From DATBFX01 sp036558305 (GTDB taxonomy: Bacteria > Chloroflexota > Chloroflexia > Thermomicrobiales > UBA6265), in contig DATBFX010000256.1 in assembly GCA_036558305.1 (NCBI GenBank), positions 1-54,031 of the forward strand: a stretch of DNA of 54,031 nucleotides, read 5' to 3'. Positions within the stretch are counted from its first letter, which is position 1; the number at the start of each line of letters is the position of its first letter. Of this stretch, positions 16,498 to 25,384 are shown in pieces. The translations under genes were made by a program, and so were the position numbers. Below the pieces are notes generated by a model. The model was given only the letters and a program-made list of their open reading frames with translations. It was not told the DNA's origin and made no database searches.

Positions 16498-17565
16498 GTG
16501 CACTATTGCCAGGACTGTGGCGGGGCCAACGCCGCCAACGCAACCACGTGCCGCATCTGCGGCCATCTCATCGTCGGGGAGCGGGGCGGCCCACCGTGCC
16601 AATCGTGCGGCGCCCCGACCGTCGAGGGCGGGAAATTCTGCTCGCTTTGCGGTACGGCAACGGTGGCGGCACCGGCTGCCGCGCTCGCCGGGGTGCTCGC
16701 CGGATCGCGTAACGTCGATGCGGCCATCACCACCGACCGGCAACCAGCCGCGTCCCAACCCGACTCGGCGATCGATCTCAGCGAGGGGCTGGATTTGCCG
16801 GATTGGCTGAAGCGCGCCGCTGCCGAGCAACCGTTCGATCCGAACCGTCCGACCGCGGTCGTCGCCAATCCGTACGGACCGACAGGGAGTTCGTCCGCGA
16901 CCGTGGAGGTGGCTCCGGCAAGCATGGGAGCCGGCTCTGCCACCGAGTCGTCGCCGCGCCCACCGCTGTCGATTCCGGACAGTGGCCCGCCGCTGACGCC
17001 GTCCGGGCGCCTGGCCGATCCCGCCGATGGGCAGGTTGGCGCGGCGACGGCGACAACCCGCGCGGCCAACGTTGCGGACACCTCATCCTTCATCTCCGAA
17101 GACGATTTGCCGGATTGGATCCGCCAACTGGCGGCCGCGGACGAGGCAAAGAACGTCGAGGAAATGCAACGCGCTGCCGACGCGGCGGCCGCGGGGAAAC
17201 CGACGTCGACTGCCGGCCCCCGGTCCCACCGGCCATTGCCCGGAGAGACCGCGGCGACCGCTCCGGCGACGAGCCCGTGGTTGACGCGACGCGAACGAAC
17301 GGACGTGCCGGAACCGGCAGCGGTCGAACCATGGGGAGCAAGCGCGGCTCCGGCACCCGGAAGCGCAGATCAATCCATTCAGCAGGAGCGCGCGCCGGTG
17401 GCGCTCGACGCGAGCGACCGCGGTTCGGACCAATCCAACGGTGAGCCAGAGGCGATGCCGGCACCGACCAGAGCCGCATCGAAACCGAACCAAATGCGGA
17501 TCGTCCTTGCCGCTGCGATCGTTCTTCTCGTCGTCGCGCTGATCGCCTTTATGGCGCTTTCGTAG
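16498..17565 (+). CDS. tail-anchored double zinc-ribbon protein with LPDW motifs
   Basis: 355 residues from the GTG at 16498 (MHYCQDCGG...), preferred because GAGGAAC precedes it and the zinc ribbon starts at once; the frame extends to 16393. Two zinc ribbons open the protein (C4, C7...CRICG; CQSCG...CSLCG). A long Pro/Ala/Ser/Thr-rich linker contains two copies of a short motif, GLDLPDWLKRAAAE and DDLPDWIRQLAAAD. The last ~22 residues are a transmembrane helix (IVLAAAIVLLVVALIAFMAL). Such LPDW-motif tail-anchored zinc ribbons are common in Chloroflexota but uncharacterised. The motifs could be docking peptides. It lies just upstream of the GlmL-like gene with the same orientation. Confidence 0.72.
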   Translation: MHYCQDCGGANAANATTCRICGHLIVGERGGPPCQSCGAPTVEGGKFCSLCGTATVAAPAAALAGVLAGSRNVDAAITTDRQPAASQPDSAIDLSEGLDLPDWLKRAAAEQPFDPNRPTAVVANPYGPTGSSSATVEVAPASMGAGSATESSPRPPLSIPDSGPPLTPSGRLADPADGQVGAATATTRAANVADTSSFISEDDLPDWIRQLAAADEAKNVEEMQRAADAAAAGKPTSTAGPRSHRPLPGETAATAPATSPWLTRRERTDVPEPAAVEPWGASAAPAPGSADQSIQQERAPVALDASDRGSDQSNGEPEAMPAPTRAASKPNQMRIVLAAAIVLLVVALIAFMALS

Positions 17566-17598
17566 TCGCTGCCACGCCGGACAACCGCGGAGGATTCG

Positions 17599-19344
17599 AT
17601 GACCGAGGCCGAAACCGAACCCCAGGATTCGATCGTCGTGGCGGACTTCGGGCAAGGAACGTCGCGGGCGTTCTTGCTCGAACAGGTCGGCGGCGCCTTT
17701 CGTTTCGTCGCCAAGGCGGAGGGGCCGACGACGGCGACGCTGCCGTTCGAGAATGTTTCGATCGGGTGGATGCAACTGCTGCGGCAACTCGAGTGGGCGA
17801 CCGGACGCACCCTAACCGGTCGCGACGGGTTGGCGATGCCGCAGCAGGAGAGCGGCGACGGCGTCGACGCGCTGCTGATCTGCTCGACTTTGGCCGAACC
17901 CGCCCGCGTGGCCGTGTTGGAAGCGGGGTCGAGTCCGGTGGTCGGGCTCGTCCTCGACGGACTGAAACGTGCCCACGCGCGCGTCTTTCACGTCGCCGCG
18001 CCGGCCGGTCGGAAGGACGGCGGCTGGGCCGCCGCACAGGCCGAGGCGTTGCGGGGATTTCGACCGGAAATGGTCGTCCTGGTCGTGGGCGCCAACCCCG
18101 CGGACAGTCTCGCCCGCATCTTGCAGCTGGCGAAGCAGTCGTCGATGAATGGCAGTGTCGCCCGCGCGGTGGTCGTGGCGGATGGTGCCGCGCAGGAGCA
18201 AGGGCTGGCGTCCTTCGGCGGCAAGATCCGCGTCCGCGGCGTGTCGCCGGTGGTGCGATCGGCGGCCGACATCGCGGGCGAAATCGAACGCGAATTGCTC
18301 GAGGCCTTCCGCGCGCGGACGGCGACGCCGGATTTTGCCGAGATCGCACGGGCCGCGAGCGCGGACGTGATCTCGCGCGCCCACTCCGTCGACCTCGTCA
18401 ACCGGTTCATCGCCCGCGCCTTCGGCCGGAGGGTGGCGACGATCGGGATCGACGACGGGATGCACGTCCACTGGGCGAGTGCCGACGCGGGGACGCTGGC
18501 GACCGCGCCCAACCTCGATCTCGCCGCGTCGATCGCCGGGTTGACGGCGCGGGAGGTGGCGGAAGCCGCGATCTGGTTGCCGTTCGAGGCGAGCGAAGAC
18601 GAATTGATTACCTGGGTGCTGAATCGCTCGGTCCGGCCCTGGACCATCCCGGAACATCCGCGCGACATCGCGATCGAACAGGCACTGGTTCGGCAAATTA
18701 CGCGGCGGGGTCTGGCGGAGATCGCGCGGTCGCAACCGCTCGCCCTCTCGGGTGTCGACCTCGTCATCGGCGGACCGGTTTTCGCGCGCTGGAACCAACC
18801 GGGATCGGCGGCGCTCGCTCTGCTGGACAGCATCGACGTGGTGCCGGACGAAGGCGTGCTCGACCTGGCGCTCGATCAGGACGGCTTGATGGCCGTGGCC
18901 GGGGCACTCGGGACGATCGATCCGGGCCTGGCCGCCAACGTGTTCGAATACGACGCCTTGACTCACCTGGGGAGCGCGGTCGTGATCGGCGGTTCGTCGC
19001 ACGAGGGCGACCTCGCCTGCCGAGGCGAGATCCACTACGAGAACGGCGGCATGGCGCAATTCTCGGTCGGCAACGGCAGCCTGGAAGTGTTGCCGCTTCG
19101 CCCCGGCGAGATGGCGACGCTGGTACTGCGCCCCGAGCGCAAGTACTCGGTGGGCGGGCATTCCGCTGGGAAGACGGTCACCCTGGCCGACGAGCGCCGC
19201 ATCATCGGCGGTCTGGTGGGGGTGATCGTCGATGCGCGCAGCCGGTCCTTGACCAATGCCGGGACCAATCGACCCCACCGGGTCAAGCAGTGGCTCGACG
19301 CCGTCAACGGGGCGAAGGCGCCGGCCGTTCGGCGGTATCCGTAA
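17599..19344 (+). CDS. GlmL/MutL-family ASKHA ATPase-like protein
   Basis: 581 residues; ATG 17599 has GGAGG six bases ahead. The N-terminal IVVADFGQGTSRAFLLE is the phosphate-1 loop of the actin/sugar kinase fold. The VVIGGSSHEG segment late in the protein fits the adenosine loop, and the IDDGMHVHWASADA and ARWNQPG regions match the GlmL (MutL) family. GlmL is encoded with coenzyme-B12 glutamate mutase in clostridia and is suspected to be a reactivating chaperone. Here no mutase subunit is nearby. Instead it is flanked by the LPDW zinc-ribbon protein and a partner of unknown type, so its client is probably different. Not to be confused with the mismatch-repair MutL. Confidence 0.78.
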   Translation: MTEAETEPQDSIVVADFGQGTSRAFLLEQVGGAFRFVAKAEGPTTATLPFENVSIGWMQLLRQLEWATGRTLTGRDGLAMPQQESGDGVDALLICSTLAEPARVAVLEAGSSPVVGLVLDGLKRAHARVFHVAAPAGRKDGGWAAAQAEALRGFRPEMVVLVVGANPADSLARILQLAKQSSMNGSVARAVVVADGAAQEQGLASFGGKIRVRGVSPVVRSAADIAGEIERELLEAFRARTATPDFAEIARAASADVISRAHSVDLVNRFIARAFGRRVATIGIDDGMHVHWASADAGTLATAPNLDLAASIAGLTAREVAEAAIWLPFEASEDELITWVLNRSVRPWTIPEHPRDIAIEQALVRQITRRGLAEIARSQPLALSGVDLVIGGPVFARWNQPGSAALALLDSIDVVPDEGVLDLALDQDGLMAVAGALGTIDPGLAANVFEYDALTHLGSAVVIGGSSHEGDLACRGEIHYENGGMAQFSVGNGSLEVLPLRPGEMATLVLRPERKYSVGGHSAGKTVTLADERRIIGGLVGVIVDARSRSLTNAGTNRPHRVKQWLDAVNGAKAPAVRRYP

Positions 19345-19345
19345 C

Positions 19346-19477
19346 GAGCCGGTAGCCGGTAGCCGGCAGCCGGTAGGAGAGTCGACGGGCGACAGACGAC
19401 GGTCGACAGGGGACTCAGTCCTCAGTCCGCAGCACTCGCCTACCGGCTGCCGGCTGCCGGCTACCGGCTGCCGGCCT
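19346..19477. repeat. heptamer-repeat hairpin between the GlmL-like gene and its partner
   Basis: Left arm: four heptamers of the type AGCCGGT/C (from 19347). Middle: further heptads GTCGACG GGCGACA GACGACG and GGACTCAGTCCTCAGTCC. Right arm: CTACCGG CTGCCGG repeats (from ~19440), the reverse complement of the left arm. The whole can fold into one long stem. It abuts the preceding stop codon and ends just before the next ribosome site (GGGAG). Confidence 0.8.
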
Positions 19478-19499
19478 TCATGAGGGAGACAAGTAACCG

Positions 19500-20645
19500 A
19501 TGAATCTCAGCTTTCCCCACCGAGAGGCGCTCGTCGTTCGCAACCACGAGTTGCGGGTGATTCGGCGGTTGAGCGGCAACCCGGACGTGAAGGTCCGGGC
19601 GGGAGAGCGCGTCGCGCACGATCAGGTGATCGCACGGACCGATCCGACGGCGTCGGCAGTGAAGTTGCCGATCGCCGACCAGTTAGGCGTGGCGCCGCAA
19701 GAGGTGGCGCGATGCCTGATGCGCCCGGTGGGTTCGTCTTTCGCGACCGGTGAGGCGCTGGCGCGTTCACGCAAGGGGTTGCGCAACGTCGTCGTCGCGG
19801 CCCCCGTCGGCGGAGTCTTGCTGTCGGTCGATCCGGTGACCGGTGTCGGCTTGTTGGCGCCGGGCAACGGCGGTGAGGTCAAGGCGCTGGTCGGCGGCGA
19901 CGTCGAGTTCGTCGATGGCAGGCACGCCATCTCGATCCGTACCGTCGGTTCTCGCCTGCTCGGCATCGTCGGATTCGGCGACGCCGTCGGTGGTCAGATA
20001 CGGGTCATTGCCGGTCAGCCGAGGGAGGACCTGCCGCCGGGCAAGGTCACACCGGACCTTGGCGGTAAGATCGTCGTCGCCGGTTCGTGGGTGAGTGCGG
20101 CCGCACTGAAGCGGCTGCTTGATGTGCGCGCGGTCGCCGTGGTTTCGGGCGGGATCGTCGAGCGAGAGATTGCCGGTGGACTCGGTTTGCACGCGGAGGA
20201 CCGACTGGCGCCGTGGCGGCTCGGCTCCAGCGACCGGGTCATCGGCGAGCACCTACCGCCGGGGATTTCGGTGATGGCGACGGAGGGCTTCGGACCACTG
20301 CCGATGCACCCGGACGCGTTCGCATTGCTCAAGGAGGCGGAGGGGCGCGAGGCAGTCCTGTTTCCCTCCACGCGCGTCACCGGCGAGTTGATGCGGCCCG
20401 AGTTGATCGTCTGCGATGGAGTGGAGGCGCTCGACGACGACGGGTTGACGAGTCACGCGGCGTTCGTTGCCGGCGCGCCGGTGCGCTTGACGGACCAGGG
20501 ATCCCTCGGCACCATCGGCACGCTGGCCGGCGGTCCGCGCCGTTCGCGCTCGGGCGACGGGCTGGTGTTCGACGTGGTCGACGTCGATATCGAAGGCAGT
20601 GCGGGACGGACGGTTCCGATCGCCGACGTCGAGATCGTGGCCTGA
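19500..20645 (+). CDS. unrecognised beta-rich partner of the GlmL-like protein
   Basis: 381 residues; ATG 19500 follows a GAGGGAG site. The N-terminal 130 residues look like barrel-sandwich/lipoyl-type beta structure: LRVIRRLSGNPDVKVRAGERVAHDQVIART, then VVVAAPVGGVLLSVDPVTGVGLLAPG, with the 'V-x-x-G-x-x-V-x-x-G-x-x-I' spacing of such domains. The middle (GKIVVAGSWVSAAALKRLLDVRAVAVVSGGIVEREI) resembles an alpha/beta domain, and the C-terminal part is again beta-rich (GAPVRLTDQGSLGTIG). No signal peptide, membrane helix or Cys motif was found. No family could be named. Its position directly after the GlmL-like gene suggests a joint function. Confidence 0.65.
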   Translation: MNLSFPHREALVVRNHELRVIRRLSGNPDVKVRAGERVAHDQVIARTDPTASAVKLPIADQLGVAPQEVARCLMRPVGSSFATGEALARSRKGLRNVVVAAPVGGVLLSVDPVTGVGLLAPGNGGEVKALVGGDVEFVDGRHAISIRTVGSRLLGIVGFGDAVGGQIRVIAGQPREDLPPGKVTPDLGGKIVVAGSWVSAAALKRLLDVRAVAVVSGGIVEREIAGGLGLHAEDRLAPWRLGSSDRVIGEHLPPGISVMATEGFGPLPMHPDAFALLKEAEGREAVLFPSTRVTGELMRPELIVCDGVEALDDDGLTSHAAFVAGAPVRLTDQGSLGTIGTLAGGPRRSRSGDGLVFDVVDVDIEGSAGRTVPIADVEIVA

Positions 20646-20788
20646 CGGCGATTGCGAACAGACGGATCGGGACGGATACGCTCGGCGCGCGACGAGACCC
20701 AGGTATTTGACGAAACGGCGAACGGTGCCGGGACGGGATTCGGCGTCCGCCCGCGCCGAACGACTATGCGGCCGACTGATGCACCAGT

Positions 20789-20815
20789 CCCGACCCCACG
20801 GGGAGCGGGGTCGGG
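20789..20815. terminator. hairpin after the GlmL-partner gene
   Basis: CCCGACCCC (20789-20797) pairs perfectly with GGGGTCGGG (20807-20815) around nine bases. It lies 140 bases after the stop and before the next gene's leader. A TTGACG follows at 20829, but no convincing -10 lies downstream of it. Confidence 0.6.
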
Positions 20816-20921
20816 TCAACCTCGCCTGTTGACGCGACGTTGTTGCTGAACCACACTCGTGTCCATCAATACATTGCGAACCGGCGGGACCGCTGGTCGC
20901 GGGGAGACGAGGAGAGCAGCG

Positions 20922-22073
20922 ATGCGGCGCCTTCTGACCTTAACGATACTCCTAAGCGGTCTGTTGCCGTTGGCGGCGGTCACGGCATCCCGTGCAGCGA
21001 CCACAACCGATGTCGCAATCGTTTCGGCCGACATTCGGACCGGACAGCGATTGGCCGGTGCCTGCTACGTCATCGTCGATTGGAGCAACGAGGGCTGCGA
21101 CGAGAACGGTGACGGTCAGGTCGATTTCACAGGCGTCGCCCGCGGCGACTACACCGTTACCCAGACGAGACCGCCCGCGGGATACCTGGCGCCCGGCGAC
21201 TTTCCGATCGCCGTCGACGACGACGGATCAGGTCTGTTCGCCGCCTTCCTGATCCCGAAGGCCAACGGCGACGGCAACTTCGACATCGCGGTCGGTCCGA
21301 TCGACGCGTTTACCGACGAATCCTTGACCGGCGCCTGCTTCGTCCTCAACGGCGGTAGCATCGAGGGCTGCGACGAAAACGAAGATGGTCGGGTGGATTA
21401 TCAAGATGTCCGCGCCGGCACCTACCTCGTGACCGAGACGCGTGCGCCGATTGGCTACAGCGTGCCAGACGACTTCTGGATCGCGGTGACGGCGAAGGGC
21501 GCGAAGCGATTTCTCGTTCGACAGACCGAGGACACTGGATTGCCCGACGTCTCGATCGTGTCGATCGACGACCAAACGGGTGAGCGGGTGGTCGGCGCCT
21601 GCTACGTGATCGTCGATTGGAGCAACGAGGGGTGCGACGAGAACGGTGACGGCCAAGTCGATTTCCGGGACGTCCGACCCGGCACCTACGCGGTGAAGCA
21701 GACGAAGGCGCCGGCCGGATTCGAAACTGGCGCGGACTTCAGCATCACCGTCCGCGATGTCCCCCGCCAATCGTTCGCGGCGCACCTCGATCCGGCTCCG
21801 GCTGGGCGTGACGTGGCGATCGTCTCCCGCGACGCCGAAACCGGCAACCGATTGGTCGGCGCCTGCTACATCATCGACAGCGCCAGCATCGAGGGGTGCG
21901 ACGAGAACAACGACGGCCAGGTGGACTTCAAAGATGTCCGTCCCGGCACATTCGACGTGATCGAGACGAAAGCCCCGAAGGGATACGCCGCAGTCGTCGG
22001 CCTGAAGATCACGGTGAAAGCCTCGGGTGATGGCAGCATCCAGCTGTTCGCGGTGAATCATCGGAGGTCGTAA
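20922..22073 (+). CDS. secreted four-repeat SpaA/Cna-B-like protein with Ca-loop motifs
   Basis: 383 residues from the ATG at 20922 (GGAG seven bases ahead). A signal peptide (MRRLLTLTILLSGLLPLAAV...SRA) is followed by four repeats of ~85-90 residues (29-114, 119-204, 208-290, 296-383). Each has GACY/F, a Cys 11 residues later (48/59, 139/150, 227/238, 315/326), a DEN-x-DGxVD loop (from 60, 151, 239, 327), then VRxGTYxVxQTxAPxGY. The GTY...T-x-A-P-x-G-Y part is the end of SpaA/prealbumin-like adhesin domains. The DxNxDGxVD loop resembles EF-hand/dockerin calcium loops. Repeats 1 and 3 are nearly identical in DNA, indicating recent duplication. There is no sorting signal or C-terminal anchor, so it is probably released or surface-bound by partners. 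Confidence 0.75.
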   Translation: MRRLLTLTILLSGLLPLAAVTASRAATTTDVAIVSADIRTGQRLAGACYVIVDWSNEGCDENGDGQVDFTGVARGDYTVTQTRPPAGYLAPGDFPIAVDDDGSGLFAAFLIPKANGDGNFDIAVGPIDAFTDESLTGACFVLNGGSIEGCDENEDGRVDYQDVRAGTYLVTETRAPIGYSVPDDFWIAVTAKGAKRFLVRQTEDTGLPDVSIVSIDDQTGERVVGACYVIVDWSNEGCDENGDGQVDFRDVRPGTYAVKQTKAPAGFETGADFSITVRDVPRQSFAAHLDPAPAGRDVAIVSRDAETGNRLVGACYIIDSASIEGCDENNDGQVDFKDVRPGTFDVIETKAPKGYAAVVGLKITVKASGDGSIQLFAVNHRRS

Positions 22074-22171
22074 TTCACCGGCGCACGACCGCCGACGGGA
22101 CTTGAACCGGCGAACGATTGCGGCGACCATAGCGCTGACCAGTACCAATTTCGACCGCTGACGGTGTCGTC

Positions 22172-25150
22172 ATGTTGGATGCCGGTCCTCCTGCTGTCGA
22201 ATCGGCAACGAACTCCCTCGCGGCCCTGCCGTTTGTCGGACGGGACGCCGAGCTCTCCGCGCTTGTCGACGCGCTTGACCGTGCGTTGGCTGGTCACGGG
22301 CAATCGGTGCTTCTGATTGGTGAACCCGGCATCGGCAAGACGCGCCTCGCCGAGCGGATCTCGGCAACGGCGCGAGATCGCCAAACGGGAGTCTTCTGGG
22401 GCAATTGTTACGAATGGGAGGGAGCCCCACCGTTCTGGCCGTGGGCTCAGATCCTGCGCGCTTGGATGGGGACACAAGATGACGCCGGACTCCGGCAGGT
22501 GCTCGGCGCAAACGCTTCACTCGTCGCGCAGATCGTGCCGGACGTCGCTGAGCGATTGGTCGATTTGCCTGCGGTGGCGCGACTGGAACCGGAGGCACGG
22601 CTTTTTCGCCTCCTGGCAGCGACATCGGCAATCCTCCGGAACGCCGCCCGCCGCCAGCCAGTGATGATCGTCCTCGACGACATCCACTGGGCCGACAGAC
22701 CCTCGCTGCAATTGCTGCATTTCCTGACACAAGAGATCCGCGACGTGCCCGTCCTGATCGTGGCTACCTATCGCAACGTCGAAGTGGGGCGGGATCATCC
22801 TGCCGCCCCGATCCTTGCCGATCTGGCACGAGAGCCGAACTGCCGCCGGCTCGGCCTGCGCGGGTTGCCGAAACCGCAGATCGCGCGCTTCATGGCGCTT
22901 GTCGCGGGCAGCGCCCAGCCGCCGAGTTTGGTCGACGCGGTCACCGAGGAGACGGCCGGCAACCCGTTCTTTGTTGCCGAAGTCGTCCGGCTCTTGGCGG
23001 ACGAGGGGATGCTCGGCCGTACCGACGCCAGCGAGAGTGGGCGTCTTCGTGTTCCCGAAAGCGTGCGAGAGGCGATCCATCGACGGCTGAGCGGTCTCTC
23101 CGACGCGTGCAATCGGGTCCTGGCGACGGCATCCGTGATCGGCGGGCAGTTCGATGTCGGCTCGGTGGGGACAGTCGCCGAATGCCCTACCTTCGAGGTG
23201 CTCGGTGCAGTTGACGAGGCGACGCGGGCGCACCTGTTGGTGCCGACCGATCTTCCTGGCACATTCTGCTTTGGTCATGCGCTGGTCCAGGAAGGGCTCT
23301 ATCAGGAAATGCCGGCGGCGGAACGGGCGCGGCTCCACCTGAAGGTGGCGGAAACGCTCGAAGCAAAGACGAGCGATCGTGAGCCGCCATGGGAGGAGCT
23401 CGCCCACCACTACTACCAGGCGATGCCGCTGGGGCACTTCTCGAGAATCGCCGACTGCGCGGAAAGGGCGGGCGACGCCGCGGTGACTCGATTGGCCTGG
23501 GATTCCGCCACCACGCAATTTCGTCGCGCGCTCGAGGCCCTGGACGCGGGCCGATCCACCGATGACGCACGGCGGTGCGAGTTGCTGTTGGCCCTTGGGG
23601 AAGCGCAGAACCGGGCTGGGTCGGGCTCTGGCGACGTTCCAGCAGCGCGAGACAATCTCTGGCGGGCATTTGTGCTGGCGCGAGCACTTGGACATCCGGA
23701 GGGCATGGCACGAGCGGCGGTCGCCCATGTGGGCTTGAACATCGTCGGGGCCTTCGGTGGGGTCCAGCAGGTCGAAATGCTCGAGGAATCGCTGTCCGCG
23801 CTCGGCCCGGGCGATCATCCGCTCCGCGTCCAGGTTCTAGGACGGCTCGCCGTCGACCTGCACAATCGCTCGAACGGCAGGAGTCACCGAGCACAGGTGC
23901 TCAGCGACGATGCCGTAGCCATCGCCGACCGGCTCGCCGACCCCGCCCAGCGTGCCTTTGCCCTCTGGGCCCACATGTGCGCGCGTTCGGGTCCCGACGA
24001 CTTACGGCAACGCGCGCAGGACGCGGTCGGATTGATCGCTATGGCCGACCAAGCCGGTGATCCGCTTTTTGGTGCATGGGGGCACCTTTATCGGTTGACC
24101 TGCTTTCTCGAAGTCGGCAACCTCGCCGGCGCCGAGCGAGAAATGGCGTCGTTTGCGGGGTTCGGCGAACGAGCCCACATTCCCTATCTCGCGCAGCGAG
24201 CCGCGGCCTTTCACGGCATGATCGACCTTGTGCTCGGGCGCTATGCCGACGCGGAGCAACGAATCGCGAAAGCCAGGGACTTGTGGCAAAGTGACTCGCC
24301 ACGGCAGCACCAATGTCAGGAGTTCGTGCTCTTGCGGGAACTGGGACGGCTGGAGGAGCTGGCCGAAGACATTACAGTGCCCAATGAACTCCACGTCTGG
24401 CGCCAGTCCGCCCAGGCCCACCGCATGTGCCTTGCTCTCGACCGGGGACAGGTCGACGTCGCCCGCCTCGACTACGAGGGGCTGATCGCCACTGACCGCA
24501 TGCGCGAAGCAACGACCGATACCTGGTTCAGCGTTGTCGCTCGCCTGACCGAGGCGGCGATTGCCTTCCATGACGGTCCGCATTGTTCGGACGTCTACGA
24601 CCGCCTGAGGCCCTTTGCCGACCGAATCGGAGTCGATGGTCGAGTCGCCGTGTGCTACGGTCCGATGAGTCTCTATCTTGGACAACTCGCCGCCGAACTG
24701 GCCCAATGGGAAGACAGCCAGGTCCACCTCAATCGATCGCTGGCGATCAGCGAGCGCCTGGGACTACGCCCATTCGTCGCCAGGAGCCTGCTCGCGCTGG
24801 CCCAGTTGCATGCAAAACGGCATCGGCCAGGTGATCGCCGGACTGCGCGCAAACTGGCGCAACGCGCTCTCGACGAAGCGGCGGCGATTGGGATGCGTGG
24901 CCTGGAACCGTCTTGCCGCGACCTGTTGGCAAGCCTGGCACCATGCCACGATGCGCGCTTCGGCTTGACGGCTCGCGAGTTGGAAGTGTTGCACCTGGTA
25001 GCCGACGGTCTCACGGACGCGGCAATCGCCCAGCGGCTGGCCCTATCTCCCCGAACCGTCAATTCGCATCTGACGTCGATTTACACCAAGCTCGACGTCT
25101 CCTCCCGCCGCGGCGCGGCCCAGGCCGCCGACGAATTCGGGCTGGTCTGA
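22172..25150 (+). CDS. large ATP-binding LuxR-family transcriptional regulator (LAL/MalT-like)
   Basis: 992 residues. An AAA/STAND ATPase occupies the N-terminal third: FVGRDAELSALVDAL, Walker A GEPGIGKT (50-57), Walker B MIVLDDIHWAD (~163-173). A long TPR-like helical region follows. The C-terminus is a LuxR HTH (LTARELEVLHLVADG...LSPRTVNSHLTSIYTKL, ~930-985). Such regulators bind an inducer through the helical part, use ATP to assemble and activate promoters. No ribosome site precedes the ATG, so it may be leaderless. The neighbouring FAD oxidase (same strand, 234 bases on) is a possible target. Codon use is looser (more A/T third positions) than in the housekeeping genes. Confidence 0.88.
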   Translation: MLDAGPPAVESATNSLAALPFVGRDAELSALVDALDRALAGHGQSVLLIGEPGIGKTRLAERISATARDRQTGVFWGNCYEWEGAPPFWPWAQILRAWMGTQDDAGLRQVLGANASLVAQIVPDVAERLVDLPAVARLEPEARLFRLLAATSAILRNAARRQPVMIVLDDIHWADRPSLQLLHFLTQEIRDVPVLIVATYRNVEVGRDHPAAPILADLAREPNCRRLGLRGLPKPQIARFMALVAGSAQPPSLVDAVTEETAGNPFFVAEVVRLLADEGMLGRTDASESGRLRVPESVREAIHRRLSGLSDACNRVLATASVIGGQFDVGSVGTVAECPTFEVLGAVDEATRAHLLVPTDLPGTFCFGHALVQEGLYQEMPAAERARLHLKVAETLEAKTSDREPPWEELAHHYYQAMPLGHFSRIADCAERAGDAAVTRLAWDSATTQFRRALEALDAGRSTDDARRCELLLALGEAQNRAGSGSGDVPAARDNLWRAFVLARALGHPEGMARAAVAHVGLNIVGAFGGVQQVEMLEESLSALGPGDHPLRVQVLGRLAVDLHNRSNGRSHRAQVLSDDAVAIADRLADPAQRAFALWAHMCARSGPDDLRQRAQDAVGLIAMADQAGDPLFGAWGHLYRLTCFLEVGNLAGAEREMASFAGFGERAHIPYLAQRAAAFHGMIDLVLGRYADAEQRIAKARDLWQSDSPRQHQCQEFVLLRELGRLEELAEDITVPNELHVWRQSAQAHRMCLALDRGQVDVARLDYEGLIATDRMREATTDTWFSVVARLTEAAIAFHDGPHCSDVYDRLRPFADRIGVDGRVAVCYGPMSLYLGQLAAELAQWEDSQVHLNRSLAISERLGLRPFVARSLLALAQLHAKRHRPGDRRTARKLAQRALDEAAAIGMRGLEPSCRDLLASLAPCHDARFGLTARELEVLHLVADGLTDAAIAQRLALSPRTVNSHLTSIYTKLDVSSRRGAAQAADEFGLV

Positions 25151-25384
25151 TTCGTAGCCACACCGATGAAGCCCCACGCTCCTACGTGATTCGCCTCGAC
25201 AACCTGCGTTGTCCGATTTGCGTTGTTTTCCCGATGCGGGCACGACAACGAAACCGGAAAGTGGAGATGTCGACTCACTTCACCTACGCCGCATGGCCGC
25301 GTCGTCGGACGACTCAGCGTCGGGTCAACGATGCCGGCCGCGAGCTCGATCCGGGGTACGGCCCATCGCAGGGAGGAGCACGTC

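Noticed and set aside
17766..19355. 529-codon frame in another phase of the GlmL-like gene
   Set aside because: Extremely Arg/Gly-rich with no domain, typical out-of-frame reading of GC-rich coding DNA.
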